From: Metridium senile
Lineage: Eukaryota > Cnidaria > Anthozoa > Actiniaria > Metridiidae
Assembly: GCA_949775045.1 (NCBI GenBank)
Contig: OX459106.1
Location: 3,715,384-3,779,383, forward strand
Length of the DNA: 64,000 bases
Reading direction: 5' to 3'
Shown here: one piece after another, positions 33,086 through 45,342 of the stretch
Numbering within the stretch: the stretch's first letter is position 1
Layout: every line of letters begins with the position of its first letter
Notes under the pieces: model-generated
Database searches by the model: none
What the model was told of the DNA's origin: nothing
Seen by the model: the letters and a program-made list of their open reading frames with translations, nothing else
Program-made: the position numbers and the translations under genes

Positions 33086-36000
33086 GTACAAATTCAGTGG
33101 TAATTAGTAAATTTAGTGCAAATTTTGCGACAGTAACAATTGTCTAGCTTTACGTTAAAATATCTCCGCTGGTATGGTGATCTTGAACATTTAAATACTT
33201 GTGAAGGCAAGACAAACATTCCCTCTTTAGATACGTAAAATAGAATTTGGGGCCACTCAAAAACAGTTTGAATAGAGTCGATAATTCATAGCCTTCATAG
33301 GGTCATAATGCCAAAATTTGACGCGCTGCGGTATTGTTTTGTCACGCAACCTTCATGGTCGGCGAAGTAAACAAATTCTCAGTCCGTAAAAATAAGTTTG
33401 TTATTAAAGATATCTCGCATAAGAATGACTTAACCTACGGTAATACGAGCAGCAAAATCGTCCAACTTGTCTCGCAACATTGCTGCAACAAAAAGTTGGA
33501 AAGCGATGTTGCGCGTTTTTTTACCCGCGTACCAACTTGTCTCGTGTGAAAATGGCTTGTTGCAAGTTGAGTTGAATTCTGATTTCTGATTGGTTAATAC
33601 AGCGAGTAAACAAACATGGAGGCGTGCTTGACGTCATTTTGCTGCGAGACAAGTTGGGTTTGTGTGGTAATACGATCAACATCTACAAGTTTTGTTGCAT
33701 AAAATAGAACGATCTTCTACTTTCTGCAACAAACTTTTTCAACTTGCAACAACCTATTTTGACGCGAGACAAGTTGGTACGCGGGTTGAAAAACGAGCAA
33801 CATTGCTTTCCAACTTGTTTTGCAGCGATGTTGCGAGACAAGTTGGACGATTTTGCTGCTCGTATTACCGTAGCTTTATGACTTTCATCAATCTCTGATT
33901 GTGCTAAGTGAGAAATTCAACTAATTTTTTTCAAACTTTTATGACAAATTACTTGACAGTCGATAAGTAACTTTTCGCAGTTCGGTCGCTTTGTGCAATA
34001 CTTCGACATTTGAGCATAAATATGATAACAAACTGTCACTTGAATTATAACTTACCCTAAACGCAGGATATAATCCTTTTTTTAAGAGCTTTCTTTTCGG
34101 TAAGCGACCACTGAGAATAGATCTCTTTACCTTCCTTGTTTGTTGTCCCATTTCAGATCACATGATGCCCCCCTTGGGAATTGTTTCTTTCACATGTACA
34201 TGATAAAACACGTTCATCATAAAAGAACAATTCCCATCAGCTGGCGTGACCGGGTTACCAATGCTGAACTCTATGCTGGCCTACAATCCGTGGCCGATAA
34301 CATATCCCTTGTTGTAATATTGTTTAGGGCTTCCTGTGGCCCCTTGCTGCCATGAGGGGCAACTCAAACATTGGCCAGCGTGTTTAATAGGCCTTGAGTT
34401 TGAGTTAGCCTAGTTGGCTTGTGATTTTGGTAAAACTTTATACTGCTATTATTAAAATTTGACTTACAACATCCTTCAGGTGACTTGGCTTTCCTTGCCA
34501 CTGCCACCGCCATCATTAGCAACCGGCAATCCTTCTTATAGTATATATACTTCTTATATTGTACTCTTGTACTCTCATTCAACTCTTGGTCGTCTTGGGC
34601 TTAGTCTACAAGTCTCAACGTTTTATTCAACGACAATTAGTCAGAAGGCGTGCAACGTTGAGCTGACATACCCCTGATGATAATGATGATGACTAATTAT
34701 GGCAACTCTCCGGCCAGCAAAGTCGCCAGATTTTGGACGTAACTCCGGTGTCGTGGTTTGAATTTTAAATCTTGTTCTTGAGAAGCAATACTTTAGATTT
34801 GAAGTCTTGAGAGGTTGTCATGCATGATGTAGTCTCATTCAGCTGTTTTTCCCAGCTCGCGTAATACTAAATTTAAATTACTCGCTTTTTAATTTTGCGT
34901 TTGAGCTCTAATAAAAAATGGGACGTGTGCTTCTTGATACTATGAATCGTTGTGTGCATCGGTTTTATAGGTTTGTGCTTGATAGATAATCCCTATAAAT
35001 CCAATGTCAATAAACAAAAACACACCGTGGTCTATCAGTCCCTGGTTTAGTCTGTAAATATGAAAAAAATTCATGTACCTGTGTGTCTGCTCATGAATGT
35101 TGAATAAAACATTTTTTTTAGGTCACAAGACCATTAATGTTTTAAATAATCGAAATATTCATTTTCATTCATGGTATCATATCGTCACGTAAAACCTGAC
35201 ACTCACTTATATAAACTGTCAGTGGATGAGGGACACAAATTCGCATGTGATCGGGGTGTTTGTCTTCAGTAGTATGGTTGACCAAACGATTATTACATTT
35301 AGAGTTGAATGTTATTACATTTATGGTGGGGATCGATTATTACATTTATGGTTAAATTTTACTACATAACGGTGGGGTCGGTTATTACATTTACGGTTTA
35401 TAGTTATTACATTTACGGTGCGTATTTATACTTTTTGCTCAAAATTATGAAACAGATACTTTGTGCGCATAACGAATTATTGACTAAATATCCAACCCAA
35501 ATCATTTTTATTTTTAAAATATAAACTGAGAAAAAACTTCGATACTACTAATACGTTTCTAGCAAAAAAAATTAGAGGTATCCACGCGTTTTTGAAAGAT
35601 TGATTTTGAAATTTCATTTTTGATGTCAAATCGCACTATAATTCGTGACAAACGTGACTTTGTGCCACGACACGGCGTGACAAGTTCAATTTTGGCGCGT
35701 TTGCGAACGCCAAATCACCATTTAAATTCACTTCACAATGACAAAACGCTTAGAAAAATCAAGATTTTCAGTTCAAATTGACAAAAACGTTATTTGAATT
35801 TCCTTAATAGGATGGTAACTATGTATCATTTTTAATAAGAAAACTAACGAAAAGAAATTACAATGTTTCGTTGTCATCGCGACAACAAGATCAAGTATAT
35901 GATCAAGTATATGATCAAGTAAGCGTTGTAATTTCTTTTCGCTATTTTTCTTATTAAATTGTATTAGCAAAGTTCTTCTGATTAGAACTATGTATTAAAA

Positions 36001-37860
36001 GGAAAAAAGGAAATTTAAAACATTTCTTTGTTATAAAAAAATATTTTCATCGTATTAGATTTACTAACAAGCAGTCATGTTATTATATCACATTGTAACT
36101 ATATAGACACGCGCGCCAATTCAGTGTACTCTATCAAATAATAAAAAACGCGAGCGCTTGCTTATTGGATTGTTCTGCCAATCCCCAATTGCTCACACCT
36201 CAATAAGCAAGTTTTCTATTTTTTTCATAAAATAGAAACATATATTTGATCAACATGCAAACGCGCGTTCTGTGGGCTCTCAATCGTTGTTTTCTATTTG
36301 TTCATATTAACGTACAGTAACGTTTTTTCACCAGCAAAGGATGGGGATGGTGTCTGAACGATGCACCATCTGAACACCCTGAACTCCAGGCCCGCGCTAA
36401 ACTTCCTGGTACAATCTATATATAGCTACGACGCTGACCATCGATGGTACAGTATGGAACAAACTCATCACATGATGGTATGTCTCTTTTTCTTGTTCTC
36501 TCGCTATTGCTAGAAACAGTAATTAAATATAAATTTATAAACAAAAAAATAATTCTGACATTTGATGTTGTCGGTTTGAATAAAATACGAAACTATAATG
36601 TAAAAAAAAAAAAAAAAAAAGAAAAAGTAGAAAATAGTCATTGATGGAGACTCGAACCCTGGTCATCGGGCGTTCAAACGCCAGGAATTAACGACGCACG
36701 CCACGGTTACACGTAATTTGCATAACAATATACAGTCCATTCACGCTGTACACTAGGTTATTGTGTCCTTTAAAACAATCGGTAGACACGATAGTCGAGC
36801 GGTAAGGTGCGTTCATTCATGGCCTAGGATCCGAGCGTTTCCTCCCTCTTTGACTGCAAAACTATCTGTCAGGCCAGCAATGATAGCATGGTGGGGGACC
36901 CAAATCTCCTGCCTTAATGTAAATCCATACGACGATTCAGCGCTTTGTACGTCTGGATGTATGGTCCTTTTTTAGGTTTTGCATAAAATTAGCATATTAA
37001 ATCGATCCTACGGACCAGGGTTCGAGACTCTATTTTTCAGTTCTGTTTTTCTTTCTTTTTTTTCTAGTTTATTTATTATTTATGGATATGTTTACTACTA
37101 AAATAATCTACTTGCTTTTTTCAAATATTACAATATATTTTAATATATAATCACAATACCCACGGGTATTGTGATCATCTTATATTAAAATATATTATAA
37201 TATTTAAAATAGCAAGTAAATTATTTTAGTAGCAAGCATATCCATAAACATCCTCGGGAACCCATGGGTAATCTTCTGTCGCTCGTTTCTCGTTCCCAGA
37301 ATAAAATACCCCTGGGAACGTAGTCTGTTGGAGCTTGTTCCGGAAGTCAAAATTCAGCTCTTTCCTGATTGGTCGAGCTTAAGGTCGACCTTAAATCAAG
37401 ATAACCATTCAAAGAAAGTCGTTAAATAAGTTTGAATTTTGACTTCCGGAACAAGCTCCAACAGACTACGTTCCCAGGGGTATTTATTCTGGGAGCGAGA
37501 AACGAGCGATAGAAGATTACCCCTGGGTTATAATATAATAATGATAATTTAATAGTTTTGTATAGCGCCTAAATTATTGGATATTCTAAAGCGCTTTACA
37601 ATTGTAAAAATTTGATAAATATATATATAAAAAAATAGTAAAATGTATAATATATTAAGAAAAATGTCTGATATAAATATAGATGATAATTCAAATGTAT
37701 ATATGTAATAATCATACACAAATGATAATTGAAAGATAATGTTTTGTTTTTAAAATCTGTGTATATGTAAATATAATTATGCCGGTAAGATGAAAAATGA
37801 ACTTATAATAATACTACACTAATTAAATACACTACTTAAAGGATAAATTAAAAAGAAGAT
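33086..37860 (-). repeat. Right arm of the large inverted repeat
   Basis: Reverse complement of 18333-24461 minus the 1.4 kb left-specific segment. It carries mirrored copies of the CTACGG MITE (33435-33873), the LINE fragment (34236-34355, +), the TAAATGTAATAA cluster (35283-35420), the palindrome 37082-37245 and the MITE 37259-37529. The LINE 3' UTR at 37548-37860 closes it. Confidence 0.9.
34236..34355 (+). pseudogene. LINE RT C-terminal fragment (right arm copy)
   Basis: Encodes ISWRDRVTNAELYAGL, then diverges. Mirror of 21784-21910. The upstream breakpoint lies within a few bases of its first codon. Confidence 0.5.
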
Positions 37861-37884
37861 GTTGGAGGTACCCCGCACAAAATG

Positions 37885-37990
37885 CAAGACATTCGGAGAT
37901 CGAGTCTTTGCTGCTGCGGCCCCGAGAGTATGGAATGACCTTTCCCTGGTTGTTCGTCAAAGTAACAATATAGAGCAATATAGAGCAATA
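37885..37990 (+). pseudogene. CR1/L2-like LINE C-terminal fragment
   Basis: FGDRVFAAAAPRVWNDLSLV then VRQSNNIEQ, followed by a short triplication of 'atagagcaat'. It lies head-to-head with the minus-strand LINE 3' UTR at 37548-37860, so two LINE fragments meet here. Confidence 0.7.
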
Positions 37991-38629
37991 TAGAGCAAAA
38001 ATTATCAAAGCGTGAATTCGAACGTGAGCCCACTAAATCTACATATCCATATCCGATAACATAGCATCGTAATAACATTTGTAATAATGACTGTACGTAC
38101 GATCGACCGTTAAAGAATTTCAAATTCAGCATATTACATAAATCTTCGGATGAACAAAGTTAATAACAATGTGGTATCACTCCGCTTCGAACAAAATAAA
38201 CATACAAAATAAATCATATTTCTGACTGAGTAGGGGTGAGAAAGTGCTATTTTGATCTTACGAGCTCAACGGTAAACTATATACAATTCGTATTGTTTTA
38301 TCAGGGTCGCGATTGGCTGTATCCAGGCAACGACAGATTCTCTTCCTACCCAGTGTTTTGGGGGTTTACGTACGGTGGGAGAATCTAGCTTAATTGCGTG
38401 ACAAATAAACTTAGCTGCCGAGCCTGGGTCAAAGTAACCTGAGTATCAAAGTCGTTTGACATGTTTGAGAATCAGCGGGTTGTTGTCGTTCGGGATTTCA
38501 AATGTTTTATCTAGTTATCGGGGTTTTGGACTTAATACAACACATGAGGTCATAAAGCAGATATTACAAACCCTATATTGTGGTTTATTAATTGACATTT
38601 GCTAGTCCGTTAATATCCCCAGTACTATC
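37991..38629. other. Intergenic, no feature recognised
   Basis: No coding or repeat signature, apart from short AT-rich words. Confidence 0.35.
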
Positions 38630-38990
38630 GTAAATAAATGTCATGTATCCTATAGCTCATGGTTTAAGGTTAAACAATTCAAGTAGATTGATAAACTTAA
38701 GAGCAGTACAGTTCATTTTTCAATATGAAAATTAAAATCACCAACTAAAAGAAAAGAACCAAAAAAAGTTGAAAACCGTTCAAGAAAAATAGGAAATTCA
38801 TCAAAAAACATGTTATTAGAAATCGTATTACGATTGGAAGGAGGAAGCCTGTAAATAACAAAAATTGAAGTATTCCCATGTGAATATTTAATATTCATGC
38901 CCACGGACTCAACAGATTTGAATTGTTTAAAAGAAAGTTTTGAATGTTTTAAAGAACTTTTATATAAAAAACAACTCAACCTGTTCGAAT
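38630..38990 (-). pseudogene. CR1/L2-like LINE endonuclease fragment
   Basis: The minus strand encodes GNTSIFVIYRLPPSN, GSFLLVGDFNFHIEK and, after a frameshift, ALKFINLLELFNLKP. This is the central part of an APE-type endonuclease (GDFN signature). It is truncated and frameshifted. Confidence 0.75.
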
Positions 38991-39708
38991 TACCGAGATC
39001 CTTTGCAGGCTTCAGAAAGTGGACTGTTGCTTTGACCAGTTACGACAACAATTGTTAAACTAGGGGTATCTACAGTTCACTATGTGTCTGTTATCGTAAG
39101 ATAAGATCGACTTGTCTACTAGCTATCTCACAGGTGTATTGCCATCTCTCTAAACTCATAAAAAATTAATTTCATTTTAATAAAGTTTCGTATAATTAAC
39201 TAAAAAAATGATTGAAATAAACGCTATTAGTCTAGTAACTAATGACATGTTAACTTAATGATAACCACGTTTTTATCACATCTTTTTCTTTTCCGAACAA
39301 ATAAATGAACTTTAGATATTATCGACGATATCTTTATTTACTTTTGAAAGACTTCCCTTGTTAAACAAGAAGCGATGAACAAGTATTACACATTTGTTTT
39401 TTCCTTTTTCCTTTGCTGTTTAAAAACCAGTGTAAAATTTCTGAAAAAGAAGTTTGGAAATTTCGATTTCATTGATCAATGAAGTCATTGAACGATGTTA
39501 TTACATAGGCGACTTGCACAATGAGGTCACGTGACCCTTTCTCCCTTACATCAAATAGTTTTGTTACAAATGAAAAGAATACCTTAATATTAGTAGAGTG
39601 CAAAGGTTCAGCTTAAAATATAAAATACAAATATGAGTAAATGTTTTTGATTAACTTTCGTTTGAAAAATAAGACAACCGGTCGGCGATTCAAATTGTTG
39701 ATCTATAG
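38991..39708. other. Intergenic, no feature recognised
   Basis: AT-rich with no coding, repeat or RNA signature seen. Confidence 0.35.
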
Positions 39709-39855
39709 ACCAAATCGAAATATGGCGGCCTGCTATTGTTCTTGACTGACAAGCCTCGTGTTCATGATGGAATACAATGGAGTTTTCACATGAATGAGAG
39801 GCTAGTCAGTCAAGAACAATTGTTATTCAAATTGGTCGCCATATTTCAATTTGGT
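39709..39855. repeat. Inverted repeat, about 55 bp arms
   Basis: 'accaaatcgaaatatggcg' pairs with 'cgccatatttcaatttggt', and 'ttgttcttgactgac' pairs with 'gtcagtcaagaacaa'. Confidence 0.8.
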
Positions 39856-39970
39856 GTAATAACCTGATTTCAATACCTGGTAAAATTTATATCAATTTTT
39901 GTAGAATGTTTTATAATAAAATCAATTTTCTACCAAACTAATAAACTTACTTCAGAATATTGGTACTTAA

Positions 39971-40697
39971 GGACGGGGCCTACTATTGCCACTGCGCAGG
40001 CTACTGCGCATCTACATAGTTTCCATTTTAACGCGCTATCTTACCTCAAAAGATGACAAAATACAAATAAAATACCATCTAACGATGGTAGACGCGACGG
40101 TAGCGATTTTTATAAAAACAGTCCCACAATGCACTTATGATGACGAATTTCTTTACTTAGTAGGGAGGGGACCGGAAAGAAATTGTCTTATGATGATCTT
40201 CGGCGGCAACGTTTACCACGCGATAACTTTTTAAAACGCCCGGTAACCCCAAATTTTTTATAACTGCAATTATTAAGAACATGTTAAACAATGGTTTTGA
40301 TGTAAAATTTCGAAAAAGCAACTGATTTTTGAATGGAAAATAGACAAAAATTCGAATTTTCTGAAACTCGTAAAATACAAGTCGCGATGCTAAAAAAATC
40401 ATATTTCACTACTAACTTTTGAAAATACGTTACAAAATATATATTCCTATTAGAAAATTACTTGTTAATTGTTTACCGCTATCAAAGAGATGTTTCAATG
40501 AAAATCCTTTGAAAAAAAAAATATTTGTCGAAGCCGGTAAAATCTTGACGTCAGCCATATTTAAGACTCATTATTTCTCTTGACTGCCCGGTGACCCTAC
40601 CTTTTTTAGACAGATTTGTAGAACCCTCTGAAGGGTTAAAACAACTCACATAGTTATTTGAAGAATACATTACTTTTTAATTAGTAGGCCCCGTCCT
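39971..40697. mobile_element. TTAA-type non-autonomous DNA transposon
   Basis: Termini GGACGGGGCCTACTA and its complement, flanked on both sides by TTAA (39967-39970 and 40698-40701). A TTAA duplication points to Kolobok or piggyBac. The 727 bp interior has no transposase. Confidence 0.8.
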
Positions 40698-40879
40698 TAA
40701 AAACATTTCCTGATGGCTTTGTGGATTGGGATGATTGTGACATATTAAATAAAGGCTTTAAGCTAGCTGTAAATATAGAAAGCTATTCATTTATGACAAT
40801 AGACGTATCGAACGGCCTCTGGAAAGACTCATTATACGAAGAATATTCATTGTGATGTTTTATACACTAATTTATCAAA

Positions 40880-41270
40880 TAATAAATTAATAATAATTTA
40901 ACAATTTTGTATAGCCCCTAAATTATTGGATATTCTAAAGCGCTTTACAGTTGTAAAAATTTATAAATATACATACATAAAATAGTAAAATGTATAATAT
41001 TTTGAGAAAAATGTCTGATATAAATTTAAAGATAATTGAAAGATAATGTTTTGTTTTTAAAATCTGTGTATATGTAAATATAATTATGCCGGTAAGATGA
41101 AAAATGAACTTATAATAATACTACACTAATTAAATACACTACTTAAAGGATAAATTAAATTAATAAAAATAAATTAAATATAAATGTTTTGAGCCTAGTC
41201 TTAAATTGCTCTATATTATTACTTTGACGAACAGCCAGGGGAAGGTCATTCCCGAGGATGATCCATAAAT
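40880..41270 (-). pseudogene. CR1/L2-like LINE 3' end
   Basis: The minus strand encodes NDLPLAVRQSNNIEQFKTRL, then a stop and a 3' UTR nearly matching those at 18360-18600 and 37548-37860. Confidence 0.75.
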
Positions 41271-41281
41271 AATAAATAGGG

Positions 41282-41289
41282 CTCTCTCT

Positions 41290-41352
<63 letters not shown>
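41282..41352. repeat. (CT)n microsatellite
   Basis: About 70 bp of CT repeat with one early interruption. Confidence 0.95.
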
Positions 41353-41356
<4 letters not shown>

Positions 41357-42145
41357 CAAAGTTATAGGATAAATTCTGAGTAAAATGTTACATGAGTGCC
41401 ACTTTGCAGTTTTAGCTTCAAAAATAGACCTTTTACCCCGAGTCCGTGCCATAAAGTAGATAGACAGACCTTTAATGTACTCCATATCATTCTCCCTTCT
41501 TCTCTTTTTATCTTAACCTTGAAGATTTTTGCACTTGCATGTGACACTATACAAGTGCAGTAGGTTCATGCCTGGTGCGCTTTAAGCGCTTCCAAATTAT
41601 CTAAAAAAAATTTTTCAAATTTAACTTGTAATAACAACATGCATTTTCAACCGATCAAAGTGAAACTCATAGAGCATGTGGATATACCTCTCAGCAGTAC
41701 CGGGATACAATTTCATATTCATTAAACAACTAGTTGTTGAGAAAACGAGAATAATGTAAGATGATATCCACAAAATTTCGAAGTTGCGAAAGTGCCACTT
41801 TTGCTAGAAATTCCAATGCACAGAGAATACTCTTATTAATGCTCGAAAGTTTTCAAAACTTTGTGAATATACTCCACCTAGGACTGGCTTTTTGTGCTAG
41901 TAAAATTGTAATATCAGCAAAGTTGCTATGGAAAAGAAATTTAATTCAATTTTTCAACTTCAAAGCAAATCGATAGCAAAAGCGCGCGTTGTACTTGCAG
42001 CTTGTTTTAATAATCGCCCAAGCGCGGTCCAAGCTTTACTAGACATGGATCTATTCAAAATTGTAATGACTAGAGCTTTCGTTTTACAGTTTATTTGGGT
42101 GTGATAAAATATGCAATTTGCAAATAATGTCATTTTGCAAAAAAA
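41353..42145. other. Intergenic, no feature recognised
   Basis: Short open frames only. No family signature. Confidence 0.35.
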
Positions 42146-42788
42146 AACAGAACAGAACAGAATAGAATAGAATAAAATAGAATAGAATAGAATAGAATAG
42201 AATAGAATAGAATAGAATAGAATAGAATAGAATAGAATAGAATAGAATAGAATAGAATAGAACAGAATAGAACAGAATAGAACAGAACAGAACAGAACAG
42301 AACAGAACAGAACAGAACAGAACAGAACAGAATAGAATAGAATAGAATAGAATAGAATAGAATAGAATAGAATAGAATAGAATAGAATAGAATAGAATAG
42401 AATAGAATAGAATAGAATAGAATAGAATAGAATAGAATAGAATAGAATAGAATAGAATAGAATAGAATAGAATAGAATAGAATAGAATAGAATAGAATAG
42501 AATAGAATAGAATAGAATAGAATAGAATAGAATAGAATAGAATAGAATAGAATAGAATAGAATAGAATAGAATAGAATAGAATAGAATAGAATAGAATAG
42601 AAAAGATTGGAATAAAACAGAACAGAATAGATCAGAATAGACGAATAGAACAGAACAGAATAGAGTAAAACAGAACAGAACAGAACAGAATAGAATAGAA
42701 TAGAATGGAATAAAACAGAATAGAATAGAATAGAATAAAACAGAACAGATTAGAATAAAACAGAACAAAATAGGATAAAACAGAACAG
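42146..42788. repeat. (GAATA)n array ending at the start of block C
   Basis: About 640 bp of GAATA with a GAACA subset near 42262-42330 and degenerate right flank. Block C homology starts at 42789, immediately after it. The long minus-strand open frame through it is a repeat artefact. Confidence 0.97.
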
Positions 42789-43232
42789 CACAAGTATTTA
42801 AATGTTCAGGATCACCATACCGGCGGAGATATTTTAGCGTAAACCTAGACAATTGTTACTGTCGCAAAATTTGCACTAAATTTCAGTACTAATTACTACT
42901 GAATTTGTACAAATTAGTACAATTTAGTATTAGTGAAGTTTCACGCTTTTTCTAAATGCACTCTAAAGTTTACAGCATACTAATTTTAATTATGCAACTT
43001 ATTACTTAAAAGTAATAAGTATAATATTTGTTAATGTGAGGTATCAGTATATTTTATGAGGGCATGTAGAATAAAAACAACACTTCAACGTTTAGGAAGA
43101 CGTGAAGTGGGAAGCACGAGAAACACTTACTTCTTGAGTGCTCTCTTCAGTTTCTGAGTGCTTTAATAGTGAACGGAGAACGGAAAAGACTGCTCTATTT
43201 GATTTATTATATATTTGCTCATTTCAATTTAA

Positions 43233-44868
43233 AGTGCAAGTATCACCAAAAATAAGTGGTTTGATTTTATCATCATTATATCGAAAAGTGGTTGCTTTGT
43301 ACCTAATATCATTTTAAAAATTTAAAAAACATCGAAATCCATGTTATTTTGCGCAAAAAAGCGAGCGTATTTGCCAAGGTCAATTTCAAGGTCATATGAC
43401 GATCCGTATCTGTGACGTATGAGGAGGAACGATTGTCACACAACACTCGTGCGGATTTGAGGGAAAGTTTGTCATCGACACAGTTTTTTCAACAAAAAAG
43501 GATTTTAAAAACAATTTTATGGATAAACTATCAATGGATATTACTTTTCTGTAAGTAGAAAATTTTAATAAATGTAACTATGCTGTCATGGAGTTCTTAT
43601 CGTTTTAATTTTATGCAAATTGTTTTGTCTTTTCGACAAATCTTCACTTACAATCAATTCGGTAGTCTTTTCAACCAAAACGTGCTCAAAATTACATTTT
43701 AGACAAACAATACCATTCGTTCAGGACTGTTTTGAAAAGCTTAGAATGTTGTACAAAGGTTAGACCTATCTGGTATTGTGTATATTCTATATGATCAGTT
43801 TTAATAATGTATTTAAAATGCAATTGTTTTTAAACGGGTGAAACCTGAACCCAGCTGCTTATCGGCTGTGTTTTACGTTCTTGTACTTTTACTTTTCTAA
43901 CTTCACTTGGAAGTCTCACAAGACAAACAGTGCACTGTATTTCTGTATGAAAATAACCTTATTGTTTTTTTGTTGTTTTTTTTTTCATGCTGAAAAGAGA
44001 TCATTTTCATAAACTGTGTGATTTTCCGTATCTTGAAGAGAAACCATTGAGTTCGATGCGTGACAAATTCATAATTTTTCGTCCGTTAACTGACATTTTA
44101 TGTTTTGTACATTTATTTTGGTAAAATTGTGTTGTAAAAAAAACAAATCGATAAAATAATTTCCTAAAACAAAAAGGATTAAATTTGGCTAACCCTAGGC
44201 CTGTGGCGTTCTCGTTTAGAATAGGCGTTTCTTGTTGGTTTGCCGGTGTGAGCAGCGATGAAAACTGCTATGCGCTAGTACTGCTCTTTTAGATTTTGTT
44301 TTTAGTTCACATTGGCTTGTGCGTTGATAGTAAAGATAATAACCAAATTAATAAAGAATTAGCTATTAGAATAAAGAATTCTAAAAACCAGTGCACTTTC
44401 TTTGGACTGAATCCCAATGATGTTTTGATATAATTAACAAAGTCCGATGAAGTGAAGTTTCTTGAACATCAGTATACAACTATATCAGACAAATTAATTT
44501 TATCCATAACTACGTGAAAGAACTGTGTTTTTTGGTAATTTATACAAAGAAACACCATCTGCTCTTGTGCAGCTACAATTTTGGACAACACATCGCACAG
44601 GCATTGAGCAGGTTTTCGTGATTTTATTAAAACTACAATGTACAACGAGCAGACAACGAACGATTCCGCTCCCGGCCGTGCGAAAGCGTTCCTCTTGCTA
44701 CGTCACAGCTAATTTGCATAATTTCTTGACTTGCGGCTTCGACGATGTATATTTTTCGATTTTTTCCGCACTTCGAAATAAATTTTGGTTATAAGACATT
44801 TGGATTCGAAAATAAATCATTGAGAGCAATCATTTCAAGCAAAGTTTATTTTTGGTGATACTTGCACT
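43233..44868. mobile_element. TTAA-type DNA transposon specific to block C
   Basis: The 23 bp terminal inverted repeats begin AGTGCAAGTATCACCAAAA. TTAA flanks both ends (43229-43232, 44869-44872). Block B has the empty site 'caatttacgctaaatt'. At 1636 bp it has no convincing transposase, so it is probably non-autonomous Kolobok or piggyBac type. Decayed relatives lie at 5400-6240. Confidence 0.88.
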
Positions 44869-44970
44869 TTAAGCTAAATTATGTTAATTTCTATATTTAG
44901 CCGCTACATAACTGGCAATGGATTTGGTTAAAAGACAAACAAAACAAATTATTTGAAAAAAGAAAAAGTT

Positions 44971-44976
44971 TTTTAA
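44971..44976 (-). promoter_or_regulatory. Polyadenylation signal variant of ShKT gene C
   Basis: ATTAAA on the minus strand where copies A and B have AATAAA. Confidence 0.5.
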
Positions 44977-45342
44977 TTTCTCTAACAATGTGCCATGTTA
45001 AATACAGTGTATGGTAGAGTATTGATAAAAGTATCAGCATGCTCATCTAATTGCATCCTACTTAACGAAATAGATCATTCACGTGCTCTAATGTATGGAT
45101 GTGATGGAATAGGATCTTGAACTTACATTACCAACTGTTGGTTCATGTTGCTGTAAATGCAAAACGTCGTATTTTCTCTCCGGCTAAGCATTACAGATAG
45201 AGCCATTGTTTGTAGGATCTTCGACTAGCATATCTGATACTTTTACCCCACCCTCCCCCTGTCTTGTGATTAAACTACTATTACAAGGTTATAGTGTAGT
45301 ATTACTGCAGAACGTCGTTGTCTTGTATTCATGACGTCACCA

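Noticed and set aside
42130..42852. 240-codon minus-strand frame rich in LFYSI
   Set aside because: Translation of the (GAATA)n array, with no start context or non-repeat domain.
44525..44794. 89-codon frame inside the TTAA transposon
   Set aside because: No transposase motif recognised, and base composition is like the surrounding non-coding sequence.
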